NCBI GenBank assembly: GCA_045110515.1
Contig: JBGCGD010000018.1
Span: 1 to 64,000, forward strand
From: Granulosicoccus sp045110515
GTDB taxonomy: Bacteria; Pseudomonadota; Gammaproteobacteria; Granulosicoccales; Granulosicoccaceae
Direction of reading: 5' to 3'
Length of the DNA stretch: 64,000 bases
A program made the translations under genes and the position numbers. The notes beneath the pieces are model-generated. The model was not told where the DNA came from. It saw nothing but the letters and a program-made list of their open reading frames with translations, and made no database searches. Position 1 is the first letter of the stretch. Each line of letters opens with the position of its first letter. This document shows, piece after piece, positions 9,327 through 19,272 of the stretch.

Positions 9327-10214
9327 TTGCCAAATGAGGATATCGACGTAGTCGATATTTGCCTGCCGCCTCAAATGCACAAAGAAGCGATATTGCTGGC
9401 GTTGGATGCAAGAAAGCATGTTATATGTGAAAAGCCATTGGTGCCATCGCTGGCAGATATCGATGACATTATTGCCGCGTGCAAAGTATCTTCTTGCCAT
9501 GTTATGCCTGTCTTCCAGTATCGTTTTGGCAATGATCTATCAATATTAAATACGTTAATACAAAGGGGTGTCGCGGGCTCCGCATTAGTTGCAACAATAG
9601 AAACTCATTGGAATAGAGATGAAAGTTACTACGCCGTTCCTTGGCGTGGAAAGTGGTCAACAGAATTAGGTGGTGCCATTGTAGGGCATGCAATACATGC
9701 ACACGATCTCTTAGTACAGCTCCTTGGTCCTGTTGCAAGTATTCAGGCTCAGTTGGCGACTCGGGTTAATGACATAGAAGTAGAAGACTGTGCCGGAGTT
9801 GTATTTAAAATGAAAAATGGGGCGCTTGTTACCTCGTCAGTAACCTTGGGTAGTGCATCTGATCAATCCAGACTACGACTATGTTTTAGCCATATGACGG
9901 CTCAGAGTTCTTTGTCTCCTTACAATCCTGGTGCACAGCCGTGGACATTCAAGGCTCGAAACAATGCAAAGCAAAGTGTTATCGACGAAATTGTCATGAA
10001 TCATGAACCGCATCGAGAGGGATTTGCCCGTCAATTTGAACTGGCGTATGAGGCCTTTACCCATCATGGAACTACTCCGGTCACGTTGAACGATGCAAGG
10101 TTGTCATTGGACATTATCAGCGGTATTTACCGCTCAGCAAGAACGGACGGCGTCGTCTCCTTACCCATAGTCAAAGAGAATGCTGAGTATCGGGGGTGGA
10201 TTCCAAAACTATAG
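9327..10214 (+). pseudogene. Gfo/Idh/MocA oxidoreductase lacking its NAD-binding N-terminus
   Basis: The frame encodes 295 residues that begin abruptly at DIDVVDICLPPQMH, the fourth strand of the Rossmann fold, and run to a normal C-terminus (YRGWIPKL). The catalytic EKP motif is present in HVICEKPLV. Missing are about 50-60 N-terminal residues with the GxGxxG dinucleotide loop. The remnant MKPINVAK followed by a stop at 9311-9337, in another frame, looks like the original start, so an internal deletion with frameshift is inferred. The only start in frame is TTG at 9327. The product, if made, should not bind NAD normally. An intact family member lies at 56464-57450. Confidence 0.65.
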
Positions 10215-10941
10215 ATGCGAATAGCTATCTTTTTATTTCCAGTAGCAAAGCGGCGATCTACAGCAAATTGGCTCAATGCTCGTGTCATGCAACTGACGCT
10301 GGCCAGTTTCGCCCTCCGGGCCATAGCATTGTTCTGTTTGGTCAAAGCTCAGGAGTTGACCGGATAACACGCCATGCTGCTCGCGAAATCCCATTAGGTT
10401 AATTTATCATTGCCAGCGCAGATTAATCGCTCGATGAGATGATCATCGGGGTTGCAATGGAATTTGCCCCAAGCCGGTTTACGTGCTTTATGTGATTGTA
10501 ATACCTGGACTTACTGGGCAGTGGGCTGTGAGCACTCCCTGCTTTCGCAGTTTAAATCCTTTTGAAATAATCAATGGCGTCTATGCTTTTATGGCTCGTT
10601 TCAGGGGTGTTCTTGTGCCCCAAAGCGTTGGCAAAAAGCCATTCGTAGGATGCTCCAACCTGTCCTATAAACCACCATTGAAAGTCATCGAACCTATCCG
10701 CGGCGTGGCACAATGTATGACAGTATTGTGTGGGAGGCGATTCAATGTTGTCGGCCCCAAATGTCCTTAATCAACACGATGCTCAGGTGCTAATGGCCTA
10801 CTCCTGTTGGCGCGATCAACTGGCCCTTTAATCGTCTATCGTTGGCTGGATTCGTTTCTATTTGTGCTTTAAGAGGCTGTTCAAATTTGAATGGCTGATG
10901 GCACAAGTGTCTTTGTTGACTCTAAAGTAATAATAAAAATT
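10215..10941. other. 727-base stretch without a recognisable gene
   Basis: Reading both strands I find only short frames with no family resemblance: a 50-codon frame from 10215 and a 95-codon frame at 10483-10770. It follows the decayed Gfo/Idh pair and may be further gene debris. It must contain the promoter of the RhlE gene, but I see no confident -35/-10 pair. Confidence 0.5.
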
Positions 10942-12258
10942 ATGTCATTTGAAGTTCTGGGATTATCATCTGAAGTCTTGAAGGCAGTTACTGAGGAAGG
11001 CTATGACACGCCTACGCCTATTCAGCAAGCTGCCATTCCACTTGTGCTACGTGGCGTCGATGTTATGGCGAGCGCGCAAACAGGCACTGGTAAAACAGCG
11101 GGTTTTACATTACCCATGCTACAACGGCTCTCGTTATCCGAAAGGCCGGTCAGGGTTAAAAAAGGCCCCCCTCCCGTGCGTGCGCTGGTGCTGACACCTA
11201 CACGTGAACTAGCCGCGCAAATCGCAGAGAGTGTCTCCACCTACGGTAAGTATCTGCAGATACGATCTGCAGTCGTGTTTGGTGGGGTCAGTATTAATCC
11301 GCAAATTAGTCAGCTACGCAAAGGCGTCGATATCCTGATCGCTACCCCGGGAAGACTGCTCGATCATGCCGGTCAGAACACTGTGGATTTATCACGCCTC
11401 GAAATTCTCGTGCTCGATGAGGCTGATCGTATGCTCGATATGGGATTTATACATGATGTCAAACGTGTTCTGGCCTTATTACCTGAATCCGCACAAAGGC
11501 AGAATTTATTGTTCTCAGCCACTTTCTCCAAGGATATAAAGCAGTTGGCTGGCAGAATGCTCAATGATCCGCAACTTGTTGAGGTCGCTCCTCAAAACGC
11601 GACAGCCGATCGCATCGAACAGCAAGTGCATTTGGTGGACAAAAGTCGAAAGCGGGAATTACTGTCACGCATGATTCGAGACGAGGATTGGCGACAGGTG
11701 TTGGTATTTACCAGAACAAAGCATGGCGCTAACCGTCTGGCTGAACAGCTGAGTAAGGAAGGCCTGTCTGCTGCTGCCATCCATGGAAATAAAAGTCAGG
11801 GTGCACGAACTCGCGCGCTTGCCGGTTTTAAAGAGGGTAAGCTGCGGGTGCTGGTTGCAACTGATATCGCGGCGCGAGGATTGGATATAGATCAGCTGCC
11901 TAATGTCGTGAATTTCGAACTACCCAATGTCCCAGAAGATTATGTCCATCGGATCGGAAGAACCGCCAGGGCAGGTATGTCAGGCAAAGCCGTATCACTA
12001 GTGTGTGTCGATGAGGCAAAGTTGCTCCGTGACATCGAAAAACTCATCAAGCGTGAACTCCCGCGCATTCATGTTGAGGGTTTTGACGTCGACCCTAACA
12101 TTAAAGCTGAGCCTATTCGCAAGACTTCAAAGCCAACACCGGGCCCTGGGCAAGGGCGTGGCAGAAGGTCCCGGGATCGCAACGCGGGGAAGAAGCCTTC
12201 GGTGGGTGCCCAGGGCTCGGCAGGGCGAGGTGCAAGTCGGCGCAGAAGAGGGGCATAA
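10942..12258 (+). CDS. rhlE: DEAD-box ATP-dependent RNA helicase RhlE
   Basis: A DEAD-box helicase of about 438 residues. All motifs are visible in order: Q motif (GYDTPTPIQQAAIP), Walker A AQTGTGKT, PTRELAAQ, motif II LDEADRMLDMGF, SAT in LLFSATFS, and HRIGRTARAG in the second RecA domain. The C-terminal 60 residues are a basic, Gly/Arg-rich tail typical of RhlE, which helps bind RNA. RhlE acts in rRNA and ribosome maturation and RNA decay in the cytoplasm. I start at the ATG at 10942 (MSFEVLGLSSEVLKAV), the usual RhlE start, rather than an in-frame start at 10891 that adds 17 unrelated residues; no strong ribosome binding site is seen before either. Confidence 0.93.
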   Translation: MSFEVLGLSSEVLKAVTEEGYDTPTPIQQAAIPLVLRGVDVMASAQTGTGKTAGFTLPMLQRLSLSERPVRVKKGPPPVRALVLTPTRELAAQIAESVSTYGKYLQIRSAVVFGGVSINPQISQLRKGVDILIATPGRLLDHAGQNTVDLSRLEILVLDEADRMLDMGFIHDVKRVLALLPESAQRQNLLFSATFSKDIKQLAGRMLNDPQLVEVAPQNATADRIEQQVHLVDKSRKRELLSRMIRDEDWRQVLVFTRTKHGANRLAEQLSKEGLSAAAIHGNKSQGARTRALAGFKEGKLRVLVATDIAARGLDIDQLPNVVNFELPNVPEDYVHRIGRTARAGMSGKAVSLVCVDEAKLLRDIEKLIKRELPRIHVEGFDVDPNIKAEPIRKTSKPTPGPGQGRGRRSRDRNAGKKPSVGAQGSAGRGASRRRRGA

Positions 12259-12385
12259 AAACCCGGTCGTTAACCTTTGGAATTAGCGTCGTAGCCCTGT
12301 TTCGAACACCCCTTGAGGCAGGTATAGTGTCCTGAAGAGAGCTGGCGATGTCGCCGGCACATCGTGTCCGCACAGAGGCTACATT

Positions 12386-13102
12386 ATGACGCTCTACCAT
12401 CAGGATCTTGGCATTGCGAAAGATATCGAGGTTGTCGATAAATTTCTCGATTTAGAGGGGCTTTTTTTAATCGATGCCGGTTGCGGCAGCATGGCCTTAA
12501 GCCGCTCATTAGCTGAGCGTGGTGCGCGTGTGCTTGGCATCGATCCTGATCCTGTGCAGGCTAAGAAAAACCGTGAGGCCGACACGATTGCGAACGTGGG
12601 GTTCGCAGAAACTGGGGCTGACAAAATCCCCGTTGAAAGCGGATCCGTTGATGGTGTTCTGTTCTCTTACAGTCTCCATCACATCCCTCAACATCTTTAC
12701 CCCGATGTCTTTACAGAGCTGCGCCGTATACTCAAACCAAATGGCTTTGTGTTCGTCATGGAACCCGTAGCATCGGGTGAATTGAATGAAGTCATGAGAT
12801 TGTTTCATGAGGAAGCACAAGTCAGACAGGCAGCTCAAGAAGCGTTAGATGTTTACGGCATTCCACATTTTGAACAATCCTGGGTAATCGAATACAAAAG
12901 AATTGCTGAGTATTCGTCGTGGGAAGACTACGAAGCGAAATACGTCGGCTCTTCCTACAATTCGGGTAGCTACACTGCAGAAGATGTAAAACACCCGACA
13001 GTTAAAAAGCGATTTATCGAATTGGGCGAACCCCTGGGGTATAAGTTTGAATGCCCTATGAAAGTGACGTTAATGCGTGGTCTGCTTAGCGCACCGGTTT
13101 AA
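12386..13102 (+). CDS. Class I SAM-dependent methyltransferase
   Basis: A 238-residue methyltransferase with SAM-binding motif I LIDAGCGSMALSRSLAERG (about 32-50), the acidic ribose-binding LGIDPDP, and the post-motif block FSYSLHHIP...ELRRILKPNGFVFVMEP typical of the Methyltransf_11 family. The target, whether a quinone, lipid or small molecule, cannot be told from the sequence. It stands between rhlE and the sugar-acid block, 127 bases after rhlE and 47 bases before the dehydratase, on the same strand. Confidence 0.85.
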   Translation: MTLYHQDLGIAKDIEVVDKFLDLEGLFLIDAGCGSMALSRSLAERGARVLGIDPDPVQAKKNREADTIANVGFAETGADKIPVESGSVDGVLFSYSLHHIPQHLYPDVFTELRRILKPNGFVFVMEPVASGELNEVMRLFHEEAQVRQAAQEALDVYGIPHFEQSWVIEYKRIAEYSSWEDYEAKYVGSSYNSGSYTAEDVKHPTVKKRFIELGEPLGYKFECPMKVTLMRGLLSAPV

Positions 13103-13149
13103 TAGATTTACGAGTTGGTTGCCTTCGTTTGCCTTAGGACTACTTTGCA

Positions 13150-14328
13150 ATGACGTCACAAGCTATAGAACGTGTCGACGTATTTGTCGTTAAAGCCCCG
13201 CTGGATGTCCCCTTTGCCTTTTCACAAGGATGGGTGCACCAAAGAGCTGCCACCTTGGTACGCATAACGACGAAATCTGGTATCCAAGGTTGGGGCGAAG
13301 CGTTTGCACAAGGTTTGGAGCCGCCTGAAATTGCGGCTGCTGCGGTGTCACATGCTTTGGTACCGCGCATCTTGGGTCAAGACGCGCTCAGTCCTTCAGT
13401 CATTTGGCACACCCTTTACAACCAGACACGCGACCACGGACGCAAAGGCTCGGTTATGTCCGCTATAAGCGCTGTTGATATCGCTTTGTGGGATATCTGT
13501 GGCAAGCACCATGGCGTGCCTATAAATACCTTGCTGGGTGGTGCGTTCAGGCAATCCGTTCAACCTTATGCAACCGGTTTTTATCGATTGAGTGGGCAAG
13601 GTGAATCACCCAGATTAGCTGATGAGGCCTTAGGACATAAAGAGTCCGGTTTTCGAGCTATGAAAATTAAATTGGGTTTTGGTGTTCGAGATGACATAGC
13701 GGTTATGCACTCTATTGTTAAGGCTTTGGACGATACATCAATTGAACTTATGGTCGATGCTAACCACGCTTACGGTCGGCGTGATGCCATCCGCTTAGGG
13801 CAGGCGTTACAAGACTTCGATTTGCGTTGGTATGAAGAACCTGTGGTACCGGAAGACATAGAAGGCTACGCAGAACTTCGAAGGCGACTAGATCTGCCCA
13901 TCGCTGGCGGTGAGAATGAGCACAGTGGTTATGGTTTTAATGCCTTGTTCCGCGCGGATGCATTAGACGTGGCTCAACCGGATCTGGGGTCATGCGGCGG
14001 TTTTACTGCTGCTAAAGATATCCTGGGCATGGCACAGGCCAACGGCGTTATGGTGAACCCGCATGTATGGGGTACAGCCATTGCGCAGGCAGCCTCGCTC
14101 CAGTTTATTTCTGCAATGCCAGTGGCTCATCACTCATTGTTCGCTGCAGAGCCCTTGCTGGAATACGATATTTCCAGTCACCCCTTCCGGCTCGATCTTA
14201 TCGACGAGCCTTGGCAAATGGTGAATGGCCGTGTGGCGATACCCACCAAGCCCGGATTGGGAATTGACATCAATATGGACACAATAGAGCGGTACAAAAC
14301 ACAGTCAGATAGCTTTGTCGTATCGTGA
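13150..14328 (+). CDS. Enolase-superfamily sugar-acid dehydratase (mandelate racemase/MLE subgroup)
   Basis: A 392-residue member of the mandelate racemase/muconate lactonizing family. The N-terminal capping domain is followed by a barrel with the KxK motif FRAMKIKLG (near 175), metal ligands in MVDANHAY, YEEPV and GGENEH, and the general-base histidine in NPHVWGTA. Families of this kind dehydrate aldonic acids to 2-keto-3-deoxy acids. Placement directly before dgoK and dgoA, overlapping dgoK by four bases (GTGA), suggests D-galactonate or a close epimer as substrate; that part is inference from context. A racemase or cycloisomerase role is less likely here. Confidence 0.8.
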   Translation: MTSQAIERVDVFVVKAPLDVPFAFSQGWVHQRAATLVRITTKSGIQGWGEAFAQGLEPPEIAAAAVSHALVPRILGQDALSPSVIWHTLYNQTRDHGRKGSVMSAISAVDIALWDICGKHHGVPINTLLGGAFRQSVQPYATGFYRLSGQGESPRLADEALGHKESGFRAMKIKLGFGVRDDIAVMHSIVKALDDTSIELMVDANHAYGRRDAIRLGQALQDFDLRWYEEPVVPEDIEGYAELRRRLDLPIAGGENEHSGYGFNALFRADALDVAQPDLGSCGGFTAAKDILGMAQANGVMVNPHVWGTAIAQAASLQFISAMPVAHHSLFAAEPLLEYDISSHPFRLDLIDEPWQMVNGRVAIPTKPGLGIDINMDTIERYKTQSDSFVVS

Positions 14329-15221
14329 TCAGAGCAGGCGTAGATTGGGGGTCGAGCTCTTTCCGGGCCTATCGTTTTGATGAGCAAGGTTCTGTAATCG
14401 ATAGCATCGCCAATGCGTCTGGACTTCGCGAAATTAACGGTGAGTCTACATTGCGCTTTGAAGAAATCCTGTTCGATAACATCGGTCATTGGTTATCCAC
14501 AGGCGACAGTATTTTGCTATCTGGAATGATAACCAGTAAAGCGGGCTGGGTTGAAACTTCGTACCTGACATGCCCACAAGACGTCTCGGAACTCGCAGAT
14601 CATGCAAAGAGCATGGATATCAACGGATGTCACTTGTTTTTCCTGCCCGGAATAAAACAAACTGAGCCCGTTGCCGATGTCATGCGTGGTGAAGAGTTGC
14701 AATTACTCGGCGCAAGTAATAACACCGGACATTGTACTATTGTGTTACCAGGAACCCATTCGAAATGGGCGCAAATGAACGGTTCTACGCTTAGTGCATT
14801 CAGAACAATCATGACGGGTGAGCTGTTTGCGCTTATTCGTCATCAGTCATTGGTTGGTGCCATTGCAACATCAGATGCCTACAATGAAGATGAGTTTATA
14901 AAGGGTGTGCAACAAGGCTACGGTTCTGACACGGTTCTCAGTGAGTTATTCACTTTACGTTCCTCTGTACTGTTGGAGCAGTTAACGGCCTCTTCAGTAC
15001 ATTCCAAACTGTCCGGGCTACTAATAGGGCGGGAAATAAGAGAAGGGCATCTGCTGATGGGTGACGATTCCGACTCAGTGATCTTGGTGGGGGCGGATAA
15101 GCTGTGTGAATTGTACAAGGTTGCTTTTAAAACTCTGGGAACCAAGGTCACTCAGTTTGAAGGTGAAGCTGCAGTACTAGGTTTTCAATTAGTCGCAAAC
15201 TCTTTGCTAAAGGATGATTAA
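14325..15221 (+). CDS. dgoK: 2-dehydro-3-deoxygalactonokinase
   Basis: A 298-residue DgoK-family kinase that phosphorylates 2-keto-3-deoxygalactonate at O6 using ATP. It opens with the family signature AGVDWGSSSFRAYRFD, continues with LSGMITSKAGWVE and LPGTHSKWAQM, and ends with the conserved GEAAVLGF segment. The start is GTG at 14325, overlapping the stop of the dehydratase, so translation is coupled. Together with the downstream aldolase it completes the De Ley-Doudoroff branch that turns galactonate into pyruvate and glyceraldehyde 3-phosphate. Confidence 0.9.
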   Translation: MIRAGVDWGSSSFRAYRFDEQGSVIDSIANASGLREINGESTLRFEEILFDNIGHWLSTGDSILLSGMITSKAGWVETSYLTCPQDVSELADHAKSMDINGCHLFFLPGIKQTEPVADVMRGEELQLLGASNNTGHCTIVLPGTHSKWAQMNGSTLSAFRTIMTGELFALIRHQSLVGAIATSDAYNEDEFIKGVQQGYGSDTVLSELFTLRSSVLLEQLTASSVHSKLSGLLIGREIREGHLLMGDDSDSVILVGADKLCELYKVAFKTLGTKVTQFEGEAAVLGFQLVANSLLKDD

Positions 15222-15225
15222 TTCA

Positions 15226-15861
15226 ATGTCTAGTGCTTCAGCATTGTGGGAAGAAGTTCTGACTCAGTTACCGCTCATTGCAATTCTCAGGGGCATACAA
15301 CCAGAAGAGGCACTGAGTGTTGCTGAAGCCCTGCACAGTTGCGGTTACAAATGCCTAGAAATTCCCTTGAATTCTCCACACGCCTTCAAGACAATCGAAA
15401 TCATAGCGCGTGAATTTGGCACTCGTATGTTGGTTGGCGCTGGTACTGTGCTTAATGCTCAAGCTGCTACCGACACCTTGTCAGCCGGCGGGCAAATTGT
15501 AGTATCACCCAACCTAGATGAAGAAGTTGCACAAGCTTGTCGTCATCACGAATGTATTTATTGCCCCGGGGTGGCGACACCTAGCGAAGCGTTTTATGCA
15601 CTAAAGCTAGGTGCCTCAGCACTGAAATTATTTCCGGCTGAACTCATTACTCCAACGGTTGTGAAAGCCATGCGGGCCGTTCTGCCATCTGATGCTATTG
15701 TGTTACCCGTGGGTGGGATTTCACCTGGCAATATGCACGACTATTTGAGCGTCGGGTCAAATGGCTTTGGTCTAGGTTCAGGGCTATACAAACCCGGTAA
15801 GTCTATTGAAGACATAAAAAAAGATGCCAACGGGTATGTTGCTGCTATGCAAAAAACGTAA
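15226..15861 (+). CDS. dgoA: 2-dehydro-3-deoxy-6-phosphogalactonate aldolase
   Basis: A class I aldolase of about 211 residues from the KDPG/KDPGal family, splitting the phosphorylated keto-deoxy acid into pyruvate and glyceraldehyde 3-phosphate. The Schiff-base lysine is in SALKLFPAE (near 130) and the catalytic glutamate in CLEIPLNSP (near 45), with GAGTVLNAQ between. I prefer the ATG at 15226 because AAAGGA lies 11 bases upstream; an ATG at 15214 sits directly on that site. The gene overlaps or abuts dgoK (stop at 15221), giving a three-gene operon with the dehydratase. Confidence 0.9.
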   Translation: MSSASALWEEVLTQLPLIAILRGIQPEEALSVAEALHSCGYKCLEIPLNSPHAFKTIEIIAREFGTRMLVGAGTVLNAQAATDTLSAGGQIVVSPNLDEEVAQACRHHECIYCPGVATPSEAFYALKLGASALKLFPAELITPTVVKAMRAVLPSDAIVLPVGGISPGNMHDYLSVGSNGFGLGSGLYKPGKSIEDIKKDANGYVAAMQKT

Positions 15862-15919
15862 CTAGACTGTACCTGAATAGTTAATCTATTAACTTACCTA
15901 TCCCTAACAAGAGAGTGTC

Positions 15920-16786
15920 ATGGCCTATCACTGCTTTGAAGTGGAGATCACCTCCTATGTCGCGCATGTAAAGTTCTGTCGGCCAGACAAGCGTAACAGC
16001 ATGACGCCTGAGTTCTGGAATGAGTTCCCAAGGCTGATCGATAAGCTTGATAGTTCTGGCGACGTAAGAGTCATTGTTCTGTCCTCTAGCGGTCCCCATT
16101 TTACCGCTGGTATGGATCTGTGCGTTTTCGCTGGAGCGTCCAAGGATTCAATAAGCGCTAGCAACGTTCAGATCCGTGCAGCGAAATTTTATGACACGGT
16201 AAAACGTTTACAAAATACCTTTTCGTGTTTGGCGCAAGTACGCGTGCCCGTATTAGCTGCTATTCAAGGTGGTTGTATTGGTGCCGGTGTAGATTTGGCA
16301 ACAGCGTGTGATATGCGATATGCAAGTAAAGAGACATTCTTCACCATTCAAGAAACAAATATTGCGATGACCGCCGATGTCGGCACGTTTCCCAGGCTCG
16401 GTAAGTTAATTCCAGACGGCATTGTGAGAGAACTTGCGTACACAGGCCGTAGTATGCCTGCGGAGGAAGCTCATCGTTGGGGATTGGTTAATGCAGTTTA
16501 TGATTCACACGAGGATATGCTTGAGGGCGTCATGAACATTGCCCACTCGATTGCCACAAAGGCGCCCATGGCGATTTTTGGTTGTAAGAAAATGATCCAG
16601 TATTCGCAAGATCACACAGTGGCTGACACGCTGGACTATGTGGGAATATGGAATGCAAGCTTTTTTAACAAGGCTGAAATAATGGAGTCGATGATAGCCA
16701 AGCAAGAGAAGCGCGAGCCAAATTATAATGCCTTGCCGTCTAAGGCACTTGCGCATGAAGATACTGATCTTGCGCAAATAGAGTAA
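15920..16786 (+). CDS. Crotonase family, dienoyl-CoA isomerase (ECH1)-like
   Basis: A 288-residue enoyl-CoA hydratase/isomerase-family protein. The oxyanion-hole segments are HFTAGMDL (near 60) and QGGCIGAGVDLATACD (near 115). The three acids known in mammalian delta3,5-delta2,4-dienoyl-CoA isomerase are all matched: Asp in CDMRY, Glu in IQETN and Asp in MTADVGTFPRL. That pattern favours isomerisation of dienoyl-CoA in beta-oxidation of unsaturated fatty acids over simple hydration. It follows the dgo operon by 58 bases but has no obvious link to sugar acids. The GNAT gene starts seven bases after it. Confidence 0.85.
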   Translation: MAYHCFEVEITSYVAHVKFCRPDKRNSMTPEFWNEFPRLIDKLDSSGDVRVIVLSSSGPHFTAGMDLCVFAGASKDSISASNVQIRAAKFYDTVKRLQNTFSCLAQVRVPVLAAIQGGCIGAGVDLATACDMRYASKETFFTIQETNIAMTADVGTFPRLGKLIPDGIVRELAYTGRSMPAEEAHRWGLVNAVYDSHEDMLEGVMNIAHSIATKAPMAIFGCKKMIQYSQDHTVADTLDYVGIWNASFFNKAEIMESMIAKQEKREPNYNALPSKALAHEDTDLAQIE

Positions 16787-16792
16787 ACGCAG

Positions 16793-17311
16793 ATGCCCGG
16801 TTCAAGTCGTGAAGACACGTACTTCTCGTTAGAAAATGTAGAAGCACAGCCATATCCATTTATTAATATCGATTGGACACAAGATGCGTTGTTGACATCT
16901 GTCTTGCGTCAATCGTGGTGCAGTCAGTATGCCGAGTACTTAGGTGCAAAAAAGGCAGCCGACTTGGTGGAGCATTTACACAGTACCGGTAAAGTCTATG
17001 AACATGATCCGGCCGGTACGCTTATCGCAGGAGACGGAAATAGGCCAGTCGGCGTAGCCGCTATTCGTAAGTTGCCAGAAATCTCGCTGGTCACCTTGTA
17101 CGAGGTTATTCCGGATTATCAGAGGAGGGGTGTGGGTCATCAATTATTGAAAGCACTTTGCACGGTGTCCGGGCCAGTGGTGGCCCACGTGTCCATACAT
17201 CGTCCCTGGTTGGTCGCCGTGTATGAGCGGTACGGTTTTCACCGCTTGGGGACAGAGCACGTGGATCATTTTGGTCACAACTTACCCTTTCAGATTGTTG
17301 CCAGAGCCTGA
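16793..17311 (+). CDS. GNAT-family N-acetyltransferase
   Basis: A 172-residue acetyltransferase with the acetyl-CoA binding motif A in YEVIPDYQRRGVGHQLLKAL (about 102-121), where QRRGVG is the pyrophosphate loop, and a C-terminal RYGFHRLGTEH typical of GNAT proteins. The substrate is not recognisable. It begins seven bases after the crotonase stop, so the pair is likely cotranscribed. Confidence 0.82.
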   Translation: MPGSSREDTYFSLENVEAQPYPFINIDWTQDALLTSVLRQSWCSQYAEYLGAKKAADLVEHLHSTGKVYEHDPAGTLIAGDGNRPVGVAAIRKLPEISLVTLYEVIPDYQRRGVGHQLLKALCTVSGPVVAHVSIHRPWLVAVYERYGFHRLGTEHVDHFGHNLPFQIVARA

Positions 17312-17499
17312 AAGGCGGGCAGTGCGTTGCGTCGTCTGTAATCGGTTGTATGTCGCGTTTAGATTCCTTCAAACTGGCACTTTTAGATGGTTTGTTGCAC
17401 GATAGCGTGGCACTCTACCTATCTCGCATTCAAAGTAGCGCTAGATTCAAGTAAGTGTCTGGTTTTAAATCCTATTTTTCTGGCTAGCTGGTGTGAAAG

Positions 17500-19245
17500 A
17501 TGTCCAAAGAGTCTGAACCTACCCCCAATCATGCCTCTGCCCGGAGTGCCGGTGGTGACCTGGCCTCGGGGCCTGTGCAGTGGCGAAAGGCAGATGAAGT
17601 CATGCGACTCTCCCGCCTAGGTTCGTTTCACCAATGCAGGCTCTCATTCATGCGCATCCTCACGCGGCGCATGCAAAGAGACAAATGGCAACTGAGTCAT
17701 CGTGAGTTTGCCATTGATAGCGCGGGTGTCGGCTATGCGGTGTACAGCATGCAGGGACCGGATCGCACGTATTCGTTAGTTGCGTTTGCTCATGATTTGC
17801 CAGATGAACTTCGTTCTGATCGTGTTATCGCGACAGCATGGGACGCAACCTTTGCGCTGTTTGATGGAATACCCACGCAACAAGATATCGAGCGGCTTCA
17901 AATCAACGTTCCTGTTCAGGAAGCAGGTAGGCTTAGCCCAACTGAACTGACCTTGTCACGGGCTAATCGTTCTGTACGTCTGTGGGAGCATGTGGTATCC
18001 GAGTTGGCTGCGGGTCGACAACCGGACACTAAGCTAATCGATTCTGTTGGCTACCTTATGCGTACAACGGCGGTCTATGGTTCCGGGAAATTCGGCGCAT
18101 CGGATCGCACTGAGATTTCATCACGCGCTGAATTTGACGCACCTTTCCAAGCTGAGATGCTAACCGTCTATTTAATCCGTACCTTTGTGCGCGATCTCGT
18201 TCAGCATATGGCGAACTGTCGTGGCGGCAGCGCGGCGGCTACATTGTCGCCTGAGATTGCCCGACGCTTGGGAATTGGCAACTCAACCGGATTGGGTATG
18301 GCGCCGTTCTTAATTAATCATCCTCAATTGTTTAACAATTGGATTGTAGTAAGAGAAGAAGCGATCATGCGGGTGCGAAATCAGCCGGCTGCAACCGTTG
18401 AACAATCGCGTTGTTTTTTAGATTTGCTGGATAGAAGCATACAGTCGTTCGACTTGTGGCATAGCGAGCACCCATTGCAAGCAGAAAAAATTTCGGCGTT
18501 GCAGGATGATATTCGCCTTTTACGGCGGCAGGCTCGTATTCAGGATTTCACTGGCGGATACCCTTGGAATGCTTTGTTTGACTGGGCAACTGAGGCTGTT
18601 GGAATAGAGGCACAGGAATGTCTAGCATCGCTAATACTGGAACCGTACGCAGATCTAGTTGATGGCCTTGATTTGTGCATGTCGTCCCCTGAGTCAGGAA
18701 TTTTCAGAATAGACGGATCAATGAATGTAGGTGCTCTGTCTGCGATTATTCAAGAAAACTATTCCTGGGCCTTGTCTATAGATTGGAAGGAGCCGGGCAA
18801 TGCAGCTCGAGCCTGGTATGTCTCGGAAGAGAAACTTGAACCTCGACTGGGCGAGAGGTACGAGGAACCGATTGCAGATTATGAGCAACCACTGGCACCC
18901 GCTAGGGATATAGCGGCGTTATACGAAACTATTAAGAACGTGCAAGCAAGCAAATTGACTGCCGAGCTCCTGATGGAGCAACCGGCGCTTCGATACGCGG
19001 TGAGGCGGGTCCAATTGTGCGCCAAAGCCCCTTATGCGGAAATTCGAGACAACACGATCAGTGAACAGCTCATTCCCTTCGATATGCTGCGCTGTAAGTT
19101 GTCTTTCTTTGGCGCAACTCATTTCGATCCAAGATCAGATCGGTGGTTAAGAATATGTCTTTATGCAAACGCGCCTTATCCCGAAGAGCTTGTAGAGGGA
19201 GATGCTGACACCTGGGTATACCCAACGCTTCACGCAGCAACCTAA
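17500..19245 (+). CDS. Conserved-looking 581-residue protein of unknown function
   Basis: I do not recognise a family. The protein is soluble, without signal peptide or membrane segment. An Arg-rich N-terminal block (FMRILTRRMQRDKWQLSHRE, about 50-70) precedes a mixed alpha/beta region (GVGYAVYSMQGPDRTYSLVA) and a long helical middle with REEAIMRVRNQPAATVEQSR. A C-terminal region ends near DTWVYPTLHAAT. The following gene, 27 bases downstream, encodes a DUF3726 protein, and the pair looks like a functional unit. Codon use resembles the flanking genes, so recent transfer is not indicated. Function could relate to the sugar-acid block around it, but that is only positional. Confidence 0.7.
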   Translation: MSKESEPTPNHASARSAGGDLASGPVQWRKADEVMRLSRLGSFHQCRLSFMRILTRRMQRDKWQLSHREFAIDSAGVGYAVYSMQGPDRTYSLVAFAHDLPDELRSDRVIATAWDATFALFDGIPTQQDIERLQINVPVQEAGRLSPTELTLSRANRSVRLWEHVVSELAAGRQPDTKLIDSVGYLMRTTAVYGSGKFGASDRTEISSRAEFDAPFQAEMLTVYLIRTFVRDLVQHMANCRGGSAAATLSPEIARRLGIGNSTGLGMAPFLINHPQLFNNWIVVREEAIMRVRNQPAATVEQSRCFLDLLDRSIQSFDLWHSEHPLQAEKISALQDDIRLLRRQARIQDFTGGYPWNALFDWATEAVGIEAQECLASLILEPYADLVDGLDLCMSSPESGIFRIDGSMNVGALSAIIQENYSWALSIDWKEPGNAARAWYVSEEKLEPRLGERYEEPIADYEQPLAPARDIAALYETIKNVQASKLTAELLMEQPALRYAVRRVQLCAKAPYAEIRDNTISEQLIPFDMLRCKLSFFGATHFDPRSDRWLRICLYANAPYPEELVEGDADTWVYPTLHAAT

Positions 19246-19272
19246 AGCCGACTAACTCTAGCATCGTTATTC

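Noticed and set aside
10483..10770. 95-codon plus-strand frame before rhlE
   Set aside because: No family pattern, no clear ribosome binding site, and mixed composition; probably chance or debris.
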